This document shows, one piece after another, positions 17,120 through 25,956 of a stretch of DNA of 64,000 nt. The stretch is from NCBI RefSeq assembly GCF_038150125.1, contig NZ_JBBVMF010000011.1:1-64000 (forward strand). The letters run 5' to 3'. Source of the DNA: SW132 sp038150125 (GTDB taxonomy: Bacteria > Bacteroidota > Rhodothermia > Balneolales > Balneolaceae). Numbering within the stretch: position 1 is the stretch's first letter; every line of letters starts with the position of its first letter. Below the pieces are notes generated by a model that had not been told where the DNA came from, made no database searches, and saw only the letters and a list, made by a program, of their open reading frames with translations. A program made the position numbers and the translations under genes.

Positions 17120-18892
17120 TCAAATAGCCCGTGTTTCGGAGACTGAATTACCGTTTACATCAGTCACCGTAACTTTTACTGAATCGGCACTTCCGCGTGT
17201 GCGTACTTCCGTTTCGCCAGACGCGCTGCTGCCACTTATCGAAGTTGTTACTGAATCAACCGTGGAGGTTCCATTCAGAAGTTCTACGACTACTGAATCA
17301 AGATCGCTATCCGGGTCTGATACGGACCAGTTTACGGCGGTTCTGGACCACGGACCTGAGGTACGGGTGCTGGTCGTTATTGAATCAATTACCGGTGAAT
17401 TATTTCCGGTATCTCCGGAAGACGTGCTGACCGTGACATCCTGACTGTCACTGCCGCTTGATCCCTCATTGTCAGTTACCATGAGAGTAACAGTATACGT
17501 TCCATCGGCTCCATAACTGTGGCTTACCGTTGAACCTGATGCTGTATTTCCATCTCCAAAGTCCCAGCTGTAACTGGAGATGGATCCGTCACTATCGGTA
17601 GAACCACTGCCATCAAAATTACAGCTCAAATCGGTACAATCGAATGTGAAAGTAGCTGTCGGGGCGGCATTTGTGGTTCCGTCATCCGTGCCGGATAGCA
17701 GGCTGTAAACCATATGATTATTCGTGGTCCTGGAATTTGTGACGATATTTTTTGTACTGAATTCCGTTATGGCATCATAAACCTGCTGGGCAGTAGCTGT
17801 TGTGTTGCCTTGAAGATAAAGTGCGGCTACACCTGCTACGTGAGGAGATGCCATGCTGGTTCCACTAATCGTATTGATAGCCGTATTACTCGTATACCAT
17901 GCTGAAGTAATGCTGGCACCGGGTGCAAACATATTAACGCAATCGCCATAATTGGACCAGCTGGTTTTGCTGTCATTGTCACTCGTTGCTCCGATTGTAT
18001 AAGCACTGGGTGCACCTGCAGGAGAACTACCGCATGCATCTAGCTCACGCCCGAGCCTGTCGCCATTACCGGCGGCTACTATTATAGGCACACCTGCTTC
18101 ATACATTCTTTGAACCGCATCATCTACAGACTGGCTGCTACCTCCGCCAAGTGACATATTTGCTACGGATGGTCCGGATGCGTTTTGGGCTACCCAGTCC
18201 ATGCCTGCAATAACGCCGCTAAATGTACCTGATCCATTACAATCGAGTACCCGAACGGCAACAAGATTTGTGTTTTTAGCTACGCCGTATTGTGCTCCTC
18301 CAACTGTTCCGGCAACGTGGGTTCCGTGTCCGTTACAGTCATCTCCATTCTGTCCGTCGTCAAAAGCATCAAAATAGTAATCAGTAGCTACGCGGCCCTG
18401 GAAATCCTCGTGGGTATAGCGGATACCCGTATCAATAATGTAGGATTCCACACCTGATCCGTCACTGTTAAATGTGTAGCTCGCATCAAGCGGCAGTTCT
18501 CTTTGATCCACCCTGTCAAGGCCCCATGTTGCATTATCCTGAACAGCGGATGTGGTTGCAATACCATCTTTTTCGATCCGCACAACACGGTTGTCTCTCA
18601 TTAACCCGTTTCGTGCAGCATCAGAAATCTCGCCGGCAAAACCGTTTAGAACAGTCCTGTAAACGTAATCTGGGGAGATATCAAATTCCCTTGCTACGTC
18701 AGAAGGGTTGCTCTTTGGTTCAAGGGTGACAATAAAACGTCCAGGTATTTTTCCATGGCTTTCATTGCCGGTGACGTCCGTTATTTCAGGAGTATTATCT
18801 TGATCCTGGATAGGATCTGTTACCTGCGAACTATTGTCACAGGAAGCCAGGATTAACATTAGTGCGGGTAGGTATAGTAAATACTTTTTCAT
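17120..18892 (-). CDS. Exported S8 subtilase lipoprotein with I9 propeptide and PKD domain
   Basis: 590-aa secreted serine protease. The start is set at ATG 18892 so that MKKYLLYLPALMLILASC forms a lipoprotein signal; the frame opens 9 codons earlier. Order: inhibitor I9 propeptide (GRFIVTLEPKSNPSDVAREF, about residues 51-70), proteinase-K-like catalytic domain with Asp in YIIDTGIRYTH (about 154), His in CNGHGTHVAGTVGG (about 189), oxyanion Asn in AAGNGD (about 275) and Ser in ISGTSMASPHVAG (about 346), then a PKD domain (SSYSWDFGDGNTASGSTVSH) and a C-terminal beta domain rich in Ser/Thr. All catalytic residues are present. Probably degrades extracellular protein; it interrupts the glycan region. 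Confidence 0.93.
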   Translation of the reverse strand: MKKYLLYLPALMLILASCDNSSQVTDPIQDQDNTPEITDVTGNESHGKIPGRFIVTLEPKSNPSDVAREFDISPDYVYRTVLNGFAGEISDAARNGLMRDNRVVRIEKDGIATTSAVQDNATWGLDRVDQRELPLDASYTFNSDGSGVESYIIDTGIRYTHEDFQGRVATDYYFDAFDDGQNGDDCNGHGTHVAGTVGGAQYGVAKNTNLVAVRVLDCNGSGTFSGVIAGMDWVAQNASGPSVANMSLGGGSSQSVDDAVQRMYEAGVPIIVAAGNGDRLGRELDACGSSPAGAPSAYTIGATSDNDSKTSWSNYGDCVNMFAPGASITSAWYTSNTAINTISGTSMASPHVAGVAALYLQGNTTATAQQVYDAITEFSTKNIVTNSRTTNNHMVYSLLSGTDDGTTNAAPTATFTFDCTDLSCNFDGSGSTDSDGSISSYSWDFGDGNTASGSTVSHSYGADGTYTVTLMVTDNEGSSGSDSQDVTVSTSSGDTGNNSPVIDSITTSTRTSGPWSRTAVNWSVSDPDSDLDSVVVELLNGTSTVDSVTTSISGSSASGETEVRTRGSADSVKVTVTDVNGNSVSETRAI

Positions 18893-18919
18893 GCAGAATG
18901 TATTTTGGTTAATAGACAT

Positions 18920-19693
18920 TGTGTAAGAGTGATGGTTTGATATAAATCATCACATAATCGTACTCTTCATAAAAGATATTATTTGGGATTAAAAATCAAA
19001 TATTATTAATGATTCGGATATAAGATGAACTAATATAAGGCCTCAAATATTTGCAAATCATTGAGGCGTAATGTGTAAGAGGTGATAAAAATATTTTAAA
19101 AATTTTGTTTTTATCTTAGTTTTAATGCAGATTTATTAGAAAATCGTGGGTTAATTATATGTGGAAGAAAATCAATTTGAGAGAGTGAGATGCTTTAGGG
19201 CGTTCGCATAATTAGTGAAAGATTTTCTCAAATCTGCTATAGGGAATACAAATTGATTGGCTGAAATCCATAGGTGAAAGACATGAGGTGATCAATAGAA
19301 ATCATTAGATTTGAATAGAGATATTGCAGAATTTCGAGTCTCAAAAAGTGATATTTCCAAAAGCTTACTCTGTTCATTGTACCCGCGATGAAATAATATA
19401 TATAATGAGACAAAGTCTGCGGATGTCCAATAAAATATAATTAGCTATATCAAGCTTACCTTCGGTGGGAAATGAATTATATTCAAAGACGAACTACAGG
19501 CTTGTTCCTGAGTGAAGCATCAAGCTAGTACCGTTACCAGTAAATAGGGTACGTATGCAATGTAATAGTTTTGGGTAAATAGATTGGATTTCGAAGCAAA
19601 TCAAACCCAATAAATTAAGTGGTAACGGCACTATATGATATCTAAACTCCGGAAGTAACTCCAATGAGTGCCTAAGAAAAATGAAAATCTCCT
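18920..19693. other. AT-rich gene-free interval
   Basis: About 770 bp between the divergent subtilase and GT2 genes. It is AT-rich, has no open frame of note, no tRNA-like fold and no strong terminator. It should carry the promoters of both genes; I cannot place them. A degenerate pair of AGTACCGTTACCAG / GTGGTAACGGCACT segments (about 19525 and 19618) is weakly palindromic across 90 bp. Confidence 0.5.
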
Positions 19694-20515
19694 ATGACTG
19701 AGACACCTCTTATCAGCGTCATTATTCCCACTCATAACAGGGCTTCGCTGCTTTCAAGAGCCATAGATTCGGTCCTGGAACAAACATGGGACAACATTGA
19801 GATAGTTGTGGTAGATGATGCTTCCGATGATAAAACGCCGGATCTGCTGGGGGAGCTTATGGAGAAATATTCTCATATCAGGATTATCAAAAACGACGCT
19901 TCAAAAGGAGCCGCGGTTTGCCGGAATATTGCGATTAAACATTCGAAAGGTGAATATATTACCGGGCTGGATGACGATGATTATTGGCGGCCGACGCGTA
20001 TGGAACGGCTGATGAAAGAGTTTGAGGAGGGATTTTCAGCGATATGTTCCTACGACCGTATGGTGATGGACGATCGGGAGGCAGTGTGGAAAAAACCAAC
20101 GATGATCACACTTGATGATCTGCTTTACTATAACCGTGTTGGCAACCAGGTACTCACTAAAAAAGAATATCTCGAAAAAGTTGGCGGGTATGATGAAGAG
20201 CTCCCATCAGCCCAGGATTATGATCTTTGGATCCGGCTTGTCCTGGAGTTTGGGCCGATACGGACGGTAACGCAAGCTCTACAGGTCGTTAACATGGAGG
20301 AGGACAGAGAGCGGATTACTACCTCAGATAAAAAGATGGAGGGGTACTTGCAATGTTTTCAGAAACATGAAAAGTGGATGAGCCGCAAACATAAAAAATA
20401 TCAAAAATACCGGCTGAAGATGGCGGCCGGTGAACATGTTAGCTGGATCGATCTGCTTCGATCCGTACCGCCCGGTTTATATGTAAAAGAAATTACACGT
20501 AAACTGTTTTTGTAA
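19694..20515 (+). CDS. Glycosyltransferase family 2
   Basis: 273-aa GT-A enzyme: VIIPTHNRASLLSRAIDSVL (about residues 9-28), EIVVVDDASDDKT (about 36-48), metal-binding GLDDDDYWRP (about 91-100), and the acceptor-side GGYDEELPSAQDYDLWIRL motif typical of GT2 enzymes with an ED/QD catalytic region. No membrane helix. It likely belongs to the same surface-glycan programme as the genes at 11-16 kb but is transcribed in the opposite direction, 69 bp ahead of a methyltransferase-like gene. Confidence 0.87.
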   Translation: MTETPLISVIIPTHNRASLLSRAIDSVLEQTWDNIEIVVVDDASDDKTPDLLGELMEKYSHIRIIKNDASKGAAVCRNIAIKHSKGEYITGLDDDDYWRPTRMERLMKEFEEGFSAICSYDRMVMDDREAVWKKPTMITLDDLLYYNRVGNQVLTKKEYLEKVGGYDEELPSAQDYDLWIRLVLEFGPIRTVTQALQVVNMEEDRERITTSDKKMEGYLQCFQKHEKWMSRKHKKYQKYRLKMAAGEHVSWIDLLRSVPPGLYVKEITRKLFL

Positions 20516-20602
20516 ACGGGGGGCAAGGAACAGGGTACAGGGTGTCAGTTTCCAGATAACAAATTTCCAATCACTATAAACCAATTGAACCAATCACCAA
20601 AA

Positions 20603-21265
20603 ATGAGTAGCTGGTTTGAAAAATCTTACGTTTATCGAAAGAAAATTCACCCGATCCTGACCAGGCTGCCATTTTACGACTATTGGATGCTACGGCGTCA
20701 TAGCATGCTGGCTGAAAAAGGATGGTTTAAAAGCTTCAGGTCTGGTAAGAGCATGGACAATAGCGGGAAGCCAATACCCTGGTTTGTTTACAGCGCCGTT
20801 GAGCTTTTAGATGAGCGGCTGCCGGAAGATGCGATCGTATTTGAATATGGCTCGGGAAGCGGAACCCTTTGGTGGGCCGGGAGAGCAGCGAACGTTCACT
20901 CTGTTGAACATAACCCGTCTTGGAAAGAGAAAATGAAATCGAATATTCCAGAAAATGTACAGCTTCTTTATCGCAAGCTGGGAGAGGGATATGAATCATC
21001 TGTTTTAATATCGGGCCTGGTGTATGATGTAGTTATCCTGGATGGCCGAAACCGGGATAAATGCCTTGGGCACTCGTTACGGGCATTATCAGAGCGCGGC
21101 GTCATTATATTTGATGATTCAAACTGGAAGAAATATCATAAGACAATTGGCTATCTGCACTCACTCGGGTTCCGGCAGATGCCATTCCGCGGTATGTGCC
21201 CGATTGAATTTCGTGAAAGCGAAACATCTGTTTTTTACCGTGATGGTAATTTACTTGGCTTGTAA
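20603..21265 (+). CDS. SAM-dependent methyltransferase-like protein
   Basis: 220 aa from ATG 20603; the frame is open to an earlier ATG at 20585. A glycine-rich SAM loop VFEYGSGSGTLWWA is followed by an acidic segment VHSVEHNPSW and VYDVVILDGRNRDKC, corresponding to motifs I, II and IV of class I methyltransferases; GVIIFDDSNW follows as in FkbM/caffeoyl-CoA type folds. The substrate is not evident. It directly follows the GT2 gene, so glycan modification is a reasonable inference. Convergent with the YfhO gene, 32 bp away. Confidence 0.72.
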   Translation: MSSWFEKSYVYRKKIHPILTRLPFYDYWMLRRHSMLAEKGWFKSFRSGKSMDNSGKPIPWFVYSAVELLDERLPEDAIVFEYGSGSGTLWWAGRAANVHSVEHNPSWKEKMKSNIPENVQLLYRKLGEGYESSVLISGLVYDVVILDGRNRDKCLGHSLRALSERGVIIFDDSNWKKYHKTIGYLHSLGFRQMPFRGMCPIEFRESETSVFYRDGNLLGL

Positions 21266-21297
21266 TGGTTAGGGATTGGAAGAAAATCGAATACAAG

Positions 21298-23784
21298 CTA
21301 TTTTTTCTCTTTTCTAAAATAGATAAACAGACCGAATATTCCGGTACCAAACAGTGCAATCGTGCCAACACGACCCAGCCAGTATCCAATCGCGTACCAT
21401 TCCGGTTCAAGAGTAAGAATAAGCTCGTGATCCCCGGCAGGAATCTCAAAGCCGCGAAGCACGTAGTTTGTCCGGATGATGTCTGTTTCTTCGCCGTTAA
21501 GCATTGCGGTCCACCCGGGCGGATACCAAATCTCACCAAGAACCAGAAAGCCTGGCTGCTCACGAGTGATATCCATTGAAATTCGATTGGGACCGTAATC
21601 AGTTACGGTTACGGTAGCTGATGTGTCTGCGGTCGGGGCAGTATCAAGCGATGTTGTAATATATGCGTCGGACCCAGCATCAAAATCGCCGGAAATACGC
21701 TGCAGAACTTCAGGCTCCGAATTTAGTGTTTCTACAGAATCAACAAACCAGGCTTTTGGAAGTACATCGAGATTTTCGATGACATTACCTTGCTGATCAC
21801 TAAACACCGTATCAAACCCCCTGAGCTGAATGGGAGCGGTTGAAGAGATGTACTTAACGTTGAGCATTTGCAGCACGCCGGTGTTTATACCATTGGGGCC
21901 GCTGAAAATGGCACCATCAATAAGATCCTGATAGTACCCGAGTTTTGCACCAGAATACCCTCCTATAGACGGGTAGAAATAAGCAGGAATGGCGTTGTTG
22001 AATGGATTGTCGAGCAGTGGTAAAGTGCGGTAATTCCAGCCTTCTTCATGTAAACTGTTGGCTTCAATAAACCTGTCGAGCTCGCGCTCCTGGCGTTCAA
22101 TAATTCCTTCACTTGAAAGGTTTCCGTCAACGAGTGAATTTTCGTTCATGTACCGTTTGTCAACGAGGATCATATCGGCGGCCAGCAAAACGCAGAGTAA
22201 CCCGATGGCTGTAGCAGGCGCAATAACGTGTCCGCCGGCAAACCAGATTAATGCAATACCGACAGCAAAAATCAGTGCGAACCGCAGCGAGTCTGCGCGG
22301 GCCATTTGTTTACGCTGGGGAATCAGTTCATTATTGATATAGCGTTCTGTGGTTTCTGAAACCCTGGGATCGTCGACAGGAACCTGGAATTGTTGGGCAA
22401 TTTGTTGGGCAATTTGTTGTCGTTCGCCTGTTTTCTCGTAAGAAAGTCCTGCAAAACCGATACCTGCGAAAACAAGTCCGGCAACGCCGGCAATCATCAG
22501 CGCCTGCTTCCAGTTGCCGGGTTGTTTTCCACGTTTTCTTTGGGCAGGTTTGATTTGCTTTGCAGCCCATTCAAGTCCCATGGCAGCCACAATTCCGAAA
22601 CAAAAGACAGTTGTCATCAACCACATTTCAGGAGCCCGAAATTTATCAAAGAGAGGAAAGTAATTAAACATAGGGCTGTTCAACAAAAGGAAGTTTTCAC
22701 CCAGCGAAAAAAGCAATGTGGCGATGCCGGGTCCTAAAAACACCCATTTTAGATTATGTTTCGAACGAATCACACCTATAATAAAAAACAGGACGATCAG
22801 CGCTCCCATATAGTGAGGCCCGCTGGTAAACGATTTAGGCCCCCAGTAGGCGTCGCCAGAAGCTCCGCCATATGAACCAGGGATTGCCAGTGTGAGCAAC
22901 TCGCCAACTCCCTGAGACCAGGCAAAGGCATAGTTTTGTGACAGCCCCTCTGTATTTTCAATTTCTGATCCGCCACGCATGCTGTATTCTGAATATTCGG
23001 CCGTACTCCAGTACATTTGCAGGGTAATGATCGTCGCAAGGCCTGCGGCCATCAGCAGCACACCGGTATGTTTCGAAAAGGTTGCGAATGCGTCTTCTTT
23101 ATAGGCACGAACGGCATCAACAATAAAAAGTGTGCCAAGCGGGAACAGGAAGAAATAAGTGACCTGGGGATGGTAGGCACGGAGATGAAGCGTGAGAGCC
23201 AGGGCAAAAGCAAAAAATGCAAGCCATCGATTTATCCTGGATCGTGTAATAAGAAAATAGCCCACGTAGATCCACGGGATGTAAATATAGGCTATGAATT
23301 TTGCATTATGGCCTGCCCCGATGATGATCGGAATGTAAGTGCTTAATCCGATGACAACAGATCCGAAAACGGCGATAAGGGGTCGCATTCCGAGCAGCAG
23401 AAGCATCACATATGCACCGCCAAACAGAACCCAATACTCGAGAGCCGGATAAATAAAGCGGAATCCCTTTTTAAGTATTGTATCCAAATTCCAGGCCTGG
23501 GGCGGATGTGAAATAGTGGTAGCCGGCATGCCGGAAAACATGTTTGTAGCCCAGTGAGCTATATCATCGTGGGTGTTATTGTACTCAATAATTGACTCGG
23601 CACCTGCCCGCCATTGAATGGCATCATGCCCCATGTACTGCTGTCCGCCAAGGGTAGATGAATAGAAGAGAATGAATGGCAGAATAAAAAGAAACCCCAG
23701 GCAAATCAGATGTTGATTTCTTGCCGAAAGTGACGTCCAAAAATGAGAATTATCTGAAGATGCCGATTTCTTTTTTGAAGACAT
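21298..23784 (-). CDS. YfhO-family large membrane protein
   Basis: 828-aa protein with a dozen or so hydrophobic helices in two blocks (about residues 30-450 and 490-550), a soluble beta-rich extracytoplasmic domain (about 560-790) and a last helix near the C-terminus. The pattern YSSTLGGQQYMGHDAIQWRA near the start and the GEIWYPPGWTAMLNGEE segment near the end match the YfhO family; a Firmicutes member glycosylates lipoteichoic acid, so a GT-C-like glycosyl transfer at the outer face of the membrane is likely. A short tandem repeat (unit TTGTTGGGCAAT, near 22390-22420) encodes QIAQQIAQQ in a loop. It is adjacent to glycan genes. Confidence 0.82.
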   Translation of the reverse strand: MSSKKKSASSDNSHFWTSLSARNQHLICLGFLFILPFILFYSSTLGGQQYMGHDAIQWRAGAESIIEYNNTHDDIAHWATNMFSGMPATTISHPPQAWNLDTILKKGFRFIYPALEYWVLFGGAYVMLLLLGMRPLIAVFGSVVIGLSTYIPIIIGAGHNAKFIAYIYIPWIYVGYFLITRSRINRWLAFFAFALALTLHLRAYHPQVTYFFLFPLGTLFIVDAVRAYKEDAFATFSKHTGVLLMAAGLATIITLQMYWSTAEYSEYSMRGGSEIENTEGLSQNYAFAWSQGVGELLTLAIPGSYGGASGDAYWGPKSFTSGPHYMGALIVLFFIIGVIRSKHNLKWVFLGPGIATLLFSLGENFLLLNSPMFNYFPLFDKFRAPEMWLMTTVFCFGIVAAMGLEWAAKQIKPAQRKRGKQPGNWKQALMIAGVAGLVFAGIGFAGLSYEKTGERQQIAQQIAQQFQVPVDDPRVSETTERYINNELIPQRKQMARADSLRFALIFAVGIALIWFAGGHVIAPATAIGLLCVLLAADMILVDKRYMNENSLVDGNLSSEGIIERQERELDRFIEANSLHEEGWNYRTLPLLDNPFNNAIPAYFYPSIGGYSGAKLGYYQDLIDGAIFSGPNGINTGVLQMLNVKYISSTAPIQLRGFDTVFSDQQGNVIENLDVLPKAWFVDSVETLNSEPEVLQRISGDFDAGSDAYITTSLDTAPTADTSATVTVTDYGPNRISMDITREQPGFLVLGEIWYPPGWTAMLNGEETDIIRTNYVLRGFEIPAGDHELILTLEPEWYAIGYWLGRVGTIALFGTGIFGLFIYFRKEKK

Positions 23785-23892
23785 GAACGGGTGATTAGTG
23801 GTTGATATCCCTGGGATTACATTTTGGATAGATAACGTAGCTATAGAAATAGCCGAATAGTGAGAAGCTACTCAGGTTTGATGGGGATCGAA

Positions 23893-24183
23893 CTATTCGA
23901 TGACGCGCGGTACCCGGAAGTAATCTGAATCGGCATCAGGTGCATTTTTCAGAGCGTCTTCATGGCTGATGGGCTCTTTGGCCTTGTCTTCTCTGAATGT
24001 TGATGAGGTCACATCAGAGACATGCTTAAGTGGTTCTACATCTGAGGTGTCCAGCTCACTTAGTTTTTCCATATAGCCGAGGATTTTATTCATATCCTCT
24101 TTTAAATTTTCTGCTTCTTCATCTTTCAGCTGTAGCCGGGCTAAATTCGCTACGTAATTTACTTCGTCTTTTGTTACAGACAT
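23893..24183 (-). CDS. gatC: Asp-tRNA(Asn)/Glu-tRNA(Gln) amidotransferase subunit C
   Basis: 96-aa GatC from ATG 24183 (MSVTKDEVNYVANLARLQL); the open frame runs 44 codons further upstream but that stretch is not GatC-like. Typical features are NLARLQLKDEEAENLKEDMN, LDTSDVEPLKHV and the C-terminal DYFRVPRVIE. GatC ties GatA and GatB together in the enzyme that converts Glu-tRNA(Gln) to Gln-tRNA(Gln). gatA and gatB are not in the window, which is common in this group of bacteria. Confidence 0.93.
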   Translation of the reverse strand: MSVTKDEVNYVANLARLQLKDEEAENLKEDMNKILGYMEKLSELDTSDVEPLKHVSDVTSSTFREDKAKEPISHEDALKNAPDADSDYFRVPRVIE

Positions 24184-24298
24184 AACATTTTCAAATTTGG
24201 TGAATTTCAAACTTTTAGCAGCCTGAAAGGTACTAAAATGTTTTGAAAAGGATAAGGTGGTTTGGGCGATTATTGTTTTAAAATGCGTGGCTTCACAT

Positions 24299-24430
24299 AA
24301 CCCTGTCCCACTCATGAGAGGAGAGGGAACCCTTCGGAATTTATTAGTATGCGGTAACTGATAAATTAATCAGAAACTTTTCATAGAGTTCCCCTCTCAC
24401 GTGGGAGATGGAACAGGGGGGAGGGCGACA
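24299..24430. repeat. Palindromic repeat, left of the DUF559 gene
   Basis: An ACCCTGTCCC... start and a GTTCCCCTCTCACGTGGGAG...GAACAGGGGGGAGGG end can fold back on each other. The right part is closely matched in direct orientation by the segment ending at about 25133 (GTTCCCCTCTCACGCGGGAG...GGGGACAGGGGTGAGGG). The two copies bracket the DUF559 gene. Confidence 0.65.
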
Positions 24431-24435
24431 TGAGT

Positions 24436-24828
24436 TCATGAAATAACCATGATGTATTTTCGCAATCTTTTCCTGACAGATCTTAAATCGAATAAAACAT
24501 CTTTATTGAGGAATCGAATTACATTGTATGAGTACTCTTTAAAATACTGATCTCTTTCCTGATCGTACGCGATTTGTTCAGGTAGGTCATGGTAACCGCC
24601 ATCGATTTCTACTATTAGTTTTAAACTGTGGCAGTAGAAGTCAGCGACGAAGTTAAATATTGGATGCTGTCGTCTGAATTTTAGATTTTGGAATCTGCGA
24701 TCTCTCAGTATTTCCCAGACTATTTTTTCTGCGTCTGTCTGTCTCTTTCGTAAATCTCTTGCAAATTTAAATAGTTGCGGGTTTGCGCCTGCATGTAATG
24801 GGAAATAAGTTGGCTTGTTTTTCGGCAT
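24436..24828 (-). CDS. DUF559 (Vsr-like PD-(D/E)XK fold) endonuclease-domain protein
   Basis: 130-aa protein. RDLRKRQTDAEKIVWEILRD, FKFRRQHPIFNFVADFYC-type core (here LKFRRQHPIFNFVADFYCHS) and LIVEIDGGYHD with RDQYFKEYSYNVIRFLN are the full DUF559 signature; the fold is related to Vsr mismatch endonucleases and the catalytic Asp/Glu-x-Asp positions are intact. The cellular role of DUF559 genes is unknown. Flanked on both sides by copies of the same palindromic repeat, suggesting that the gene moves or spreads with them. Confidence 0.85.
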   Translation of the reverse strand: MPKNKPTYFPLHAGANPQLFKFARDLRKRQTDAEKIVWEILRDRRFQNLKFRRQHPIFNFVADFYCHSLKLIVEIDGGYHDLPEQIAYDQERDQYFKEYSYNVIRFLNKDVLFDLRSVRKRLRKYIMVIS

Positions 24829-24911
24829 TGAAACTCTCTTTATTCTTGATCTTATTTTGAGTAATTAAGTGAGAATTGATGAGTAATTCCAGTGCAGTTG
24901 ACCAGATTTTA

Positions 24912-25133
24912 CCTCACCCTGTCCCCCTCCTTGGAGGAGAGTGGACTTTGGGAATAGTTTATATACACAATATAAATTTCTGTGTAGGAATTACTGGAGA
25001 AATACACTTTCAGACCGTCGGGGTGGAGAAGGAACTTTGTAATGGGTTAGTGTTCAAGACCTGATAATTTGTTCAGAAACTATCTATAGAGTTCCCCTCT
25101 CACGCGGGAGAGGGGACAGGGGTGAGGGCAAAA
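24912..25133. repeat. Palindromic repeat, right of the DUF559 gene
   Basis: Begins CCTCACCCTGTCCCCCTCC and ends GGAGAGGGGACAGGGGTGAG, so its ends are inverted repeats of each other around about 150 bp of unrelated sequence. The right end matches the repeat at 24299-24430 in direct orientation. No coding capacity. Confidence 0.65.
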
Positions 25134-25231
25134 TATAGATATTGCCGATTTAAGACGAATAAAGTAGATTGATCAGACGTCGGTGTTTTAAATTAAGAGT
25201 TTGATCCAAACAAAAGAGGAGGGATCACAAT

Positions 25232-25843
25232 ATGGAAGCGAGAGATAAGAAGATCTTGGTACAATCGGTCTGCGCCGTATTAATCATCGTTGTGCTGTTT
25301 AATGTGTACAGTGGTATTACGGTTTCAAAGATCGGGATTCCAGGCCTGATCGATATTGAGTTTAATTCCGGAGATAAACCGGGAAGCGAAGAGAAACCTG
25401 GCCAGCAGGACAGCCCTACATCAGATGAGCAGGAAAGTGTTGTTGATGATCCTCCAATCATAAAACCGGGTAATACCAGGGATATATCAAATGATGACTA
25501 TGAATCTTTAGATGAAGATGATGTATACGGAGCCATTCCTCCTGAAATAACAGGTGACACAGTCATCGATTTAAACGGCATGTGGTACGGGGATGACGGG
25601 TCAGAATATGAGATATCTCATGATGGGGGCAGCGTCTATTTCACCGAGTACGGCTTGTACGGCGCAACGGCACAGGGATCGGGAGAGTTTCAGGGCAAAC
25701 GGCTTAACCTTGAGTATGAAACGGTGTTTGGGACATTCGGCACGGCAATTCTTGATGTTTCCGAAAATGGACGGGTGCTCAGCGGCCGTGCAAATGATAT
25801 AACCTCCGGCTCCGTCACTCAGCTTTACCTGACACGATATTGA
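25232..25843 (+). CDS. Membrane-anchored hypothetical protein with acidic linker
   Basis: 203 aa, not recognised. A single N-terminal helix (VQSVCAVLIIVVLFNVY, about residues 10-26) would anchor it in the inner membrane or act as uncleaved signal. It is followed by a long low-complexity acidic, Pro/Glu/Asp-rich linker (about 47-107), then a compact C-terminal beta domain (about 112-203) beginning DLNGMWYGDDGSEYEISHDG, reminiscent of lipocalin-like ligand folds. The start is supported by an unusually strong ribosome-binding site, AGAGGAGGG, about 8 bp upstream. Followed by a terminator shared with the convergent amidohydrolase. Confidence 0.7.
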   Translation: MEARDKKILVQSVCAVLIIVVLFNVYSGITVSKIGIPGLIDIEFNSGDKPGSEEKPGQQDSPTSDEQESVVDDPPIIKPGNTRDISNDDYESLDEDDVYGAIPPEITGDTVIDLNGMWYGDDGSEYEISHDGGSVYFTEYGLYGATAQGSGEFQGKRLNLEYETVFGTFGTAILDVSENGRVLSGRANDITSGSVTQLYLTRY

Positions 25844-25890
25844 TTTTTGCTTTTAGATTGTCTGGTTTGCGATCAGATAAATCCTCTCAA

Positions 25891-25931
25891 TAAAAAAAAG
25901 CCCGATTCCGTCATTCGGAACCGGGCTTTTA
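25891..25931. terminator. Bidirectional intrinsic terminator
   Basis: AAAAAAAAGCCCGATTCCG, a TCAT loop, then CGGAACCGGGCTTTT. The stem is flanked by an A run on the left and T run on the right, so it can stop transcription of both the hypothetical gene (plus) and the amidohydrolase operon (minus), which converge here. Confidence 0.85.
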
Positions 25932-25956
25932 TCAATTCAAACAGGAATAATTCAGC

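Noticed and set aside
22385..22425. CRISPR-like or VNTR array in the YfhO gene
   Set aside because: Only about two and a half 12-bp units, in frame, with no spacers; a minor coding repeat.
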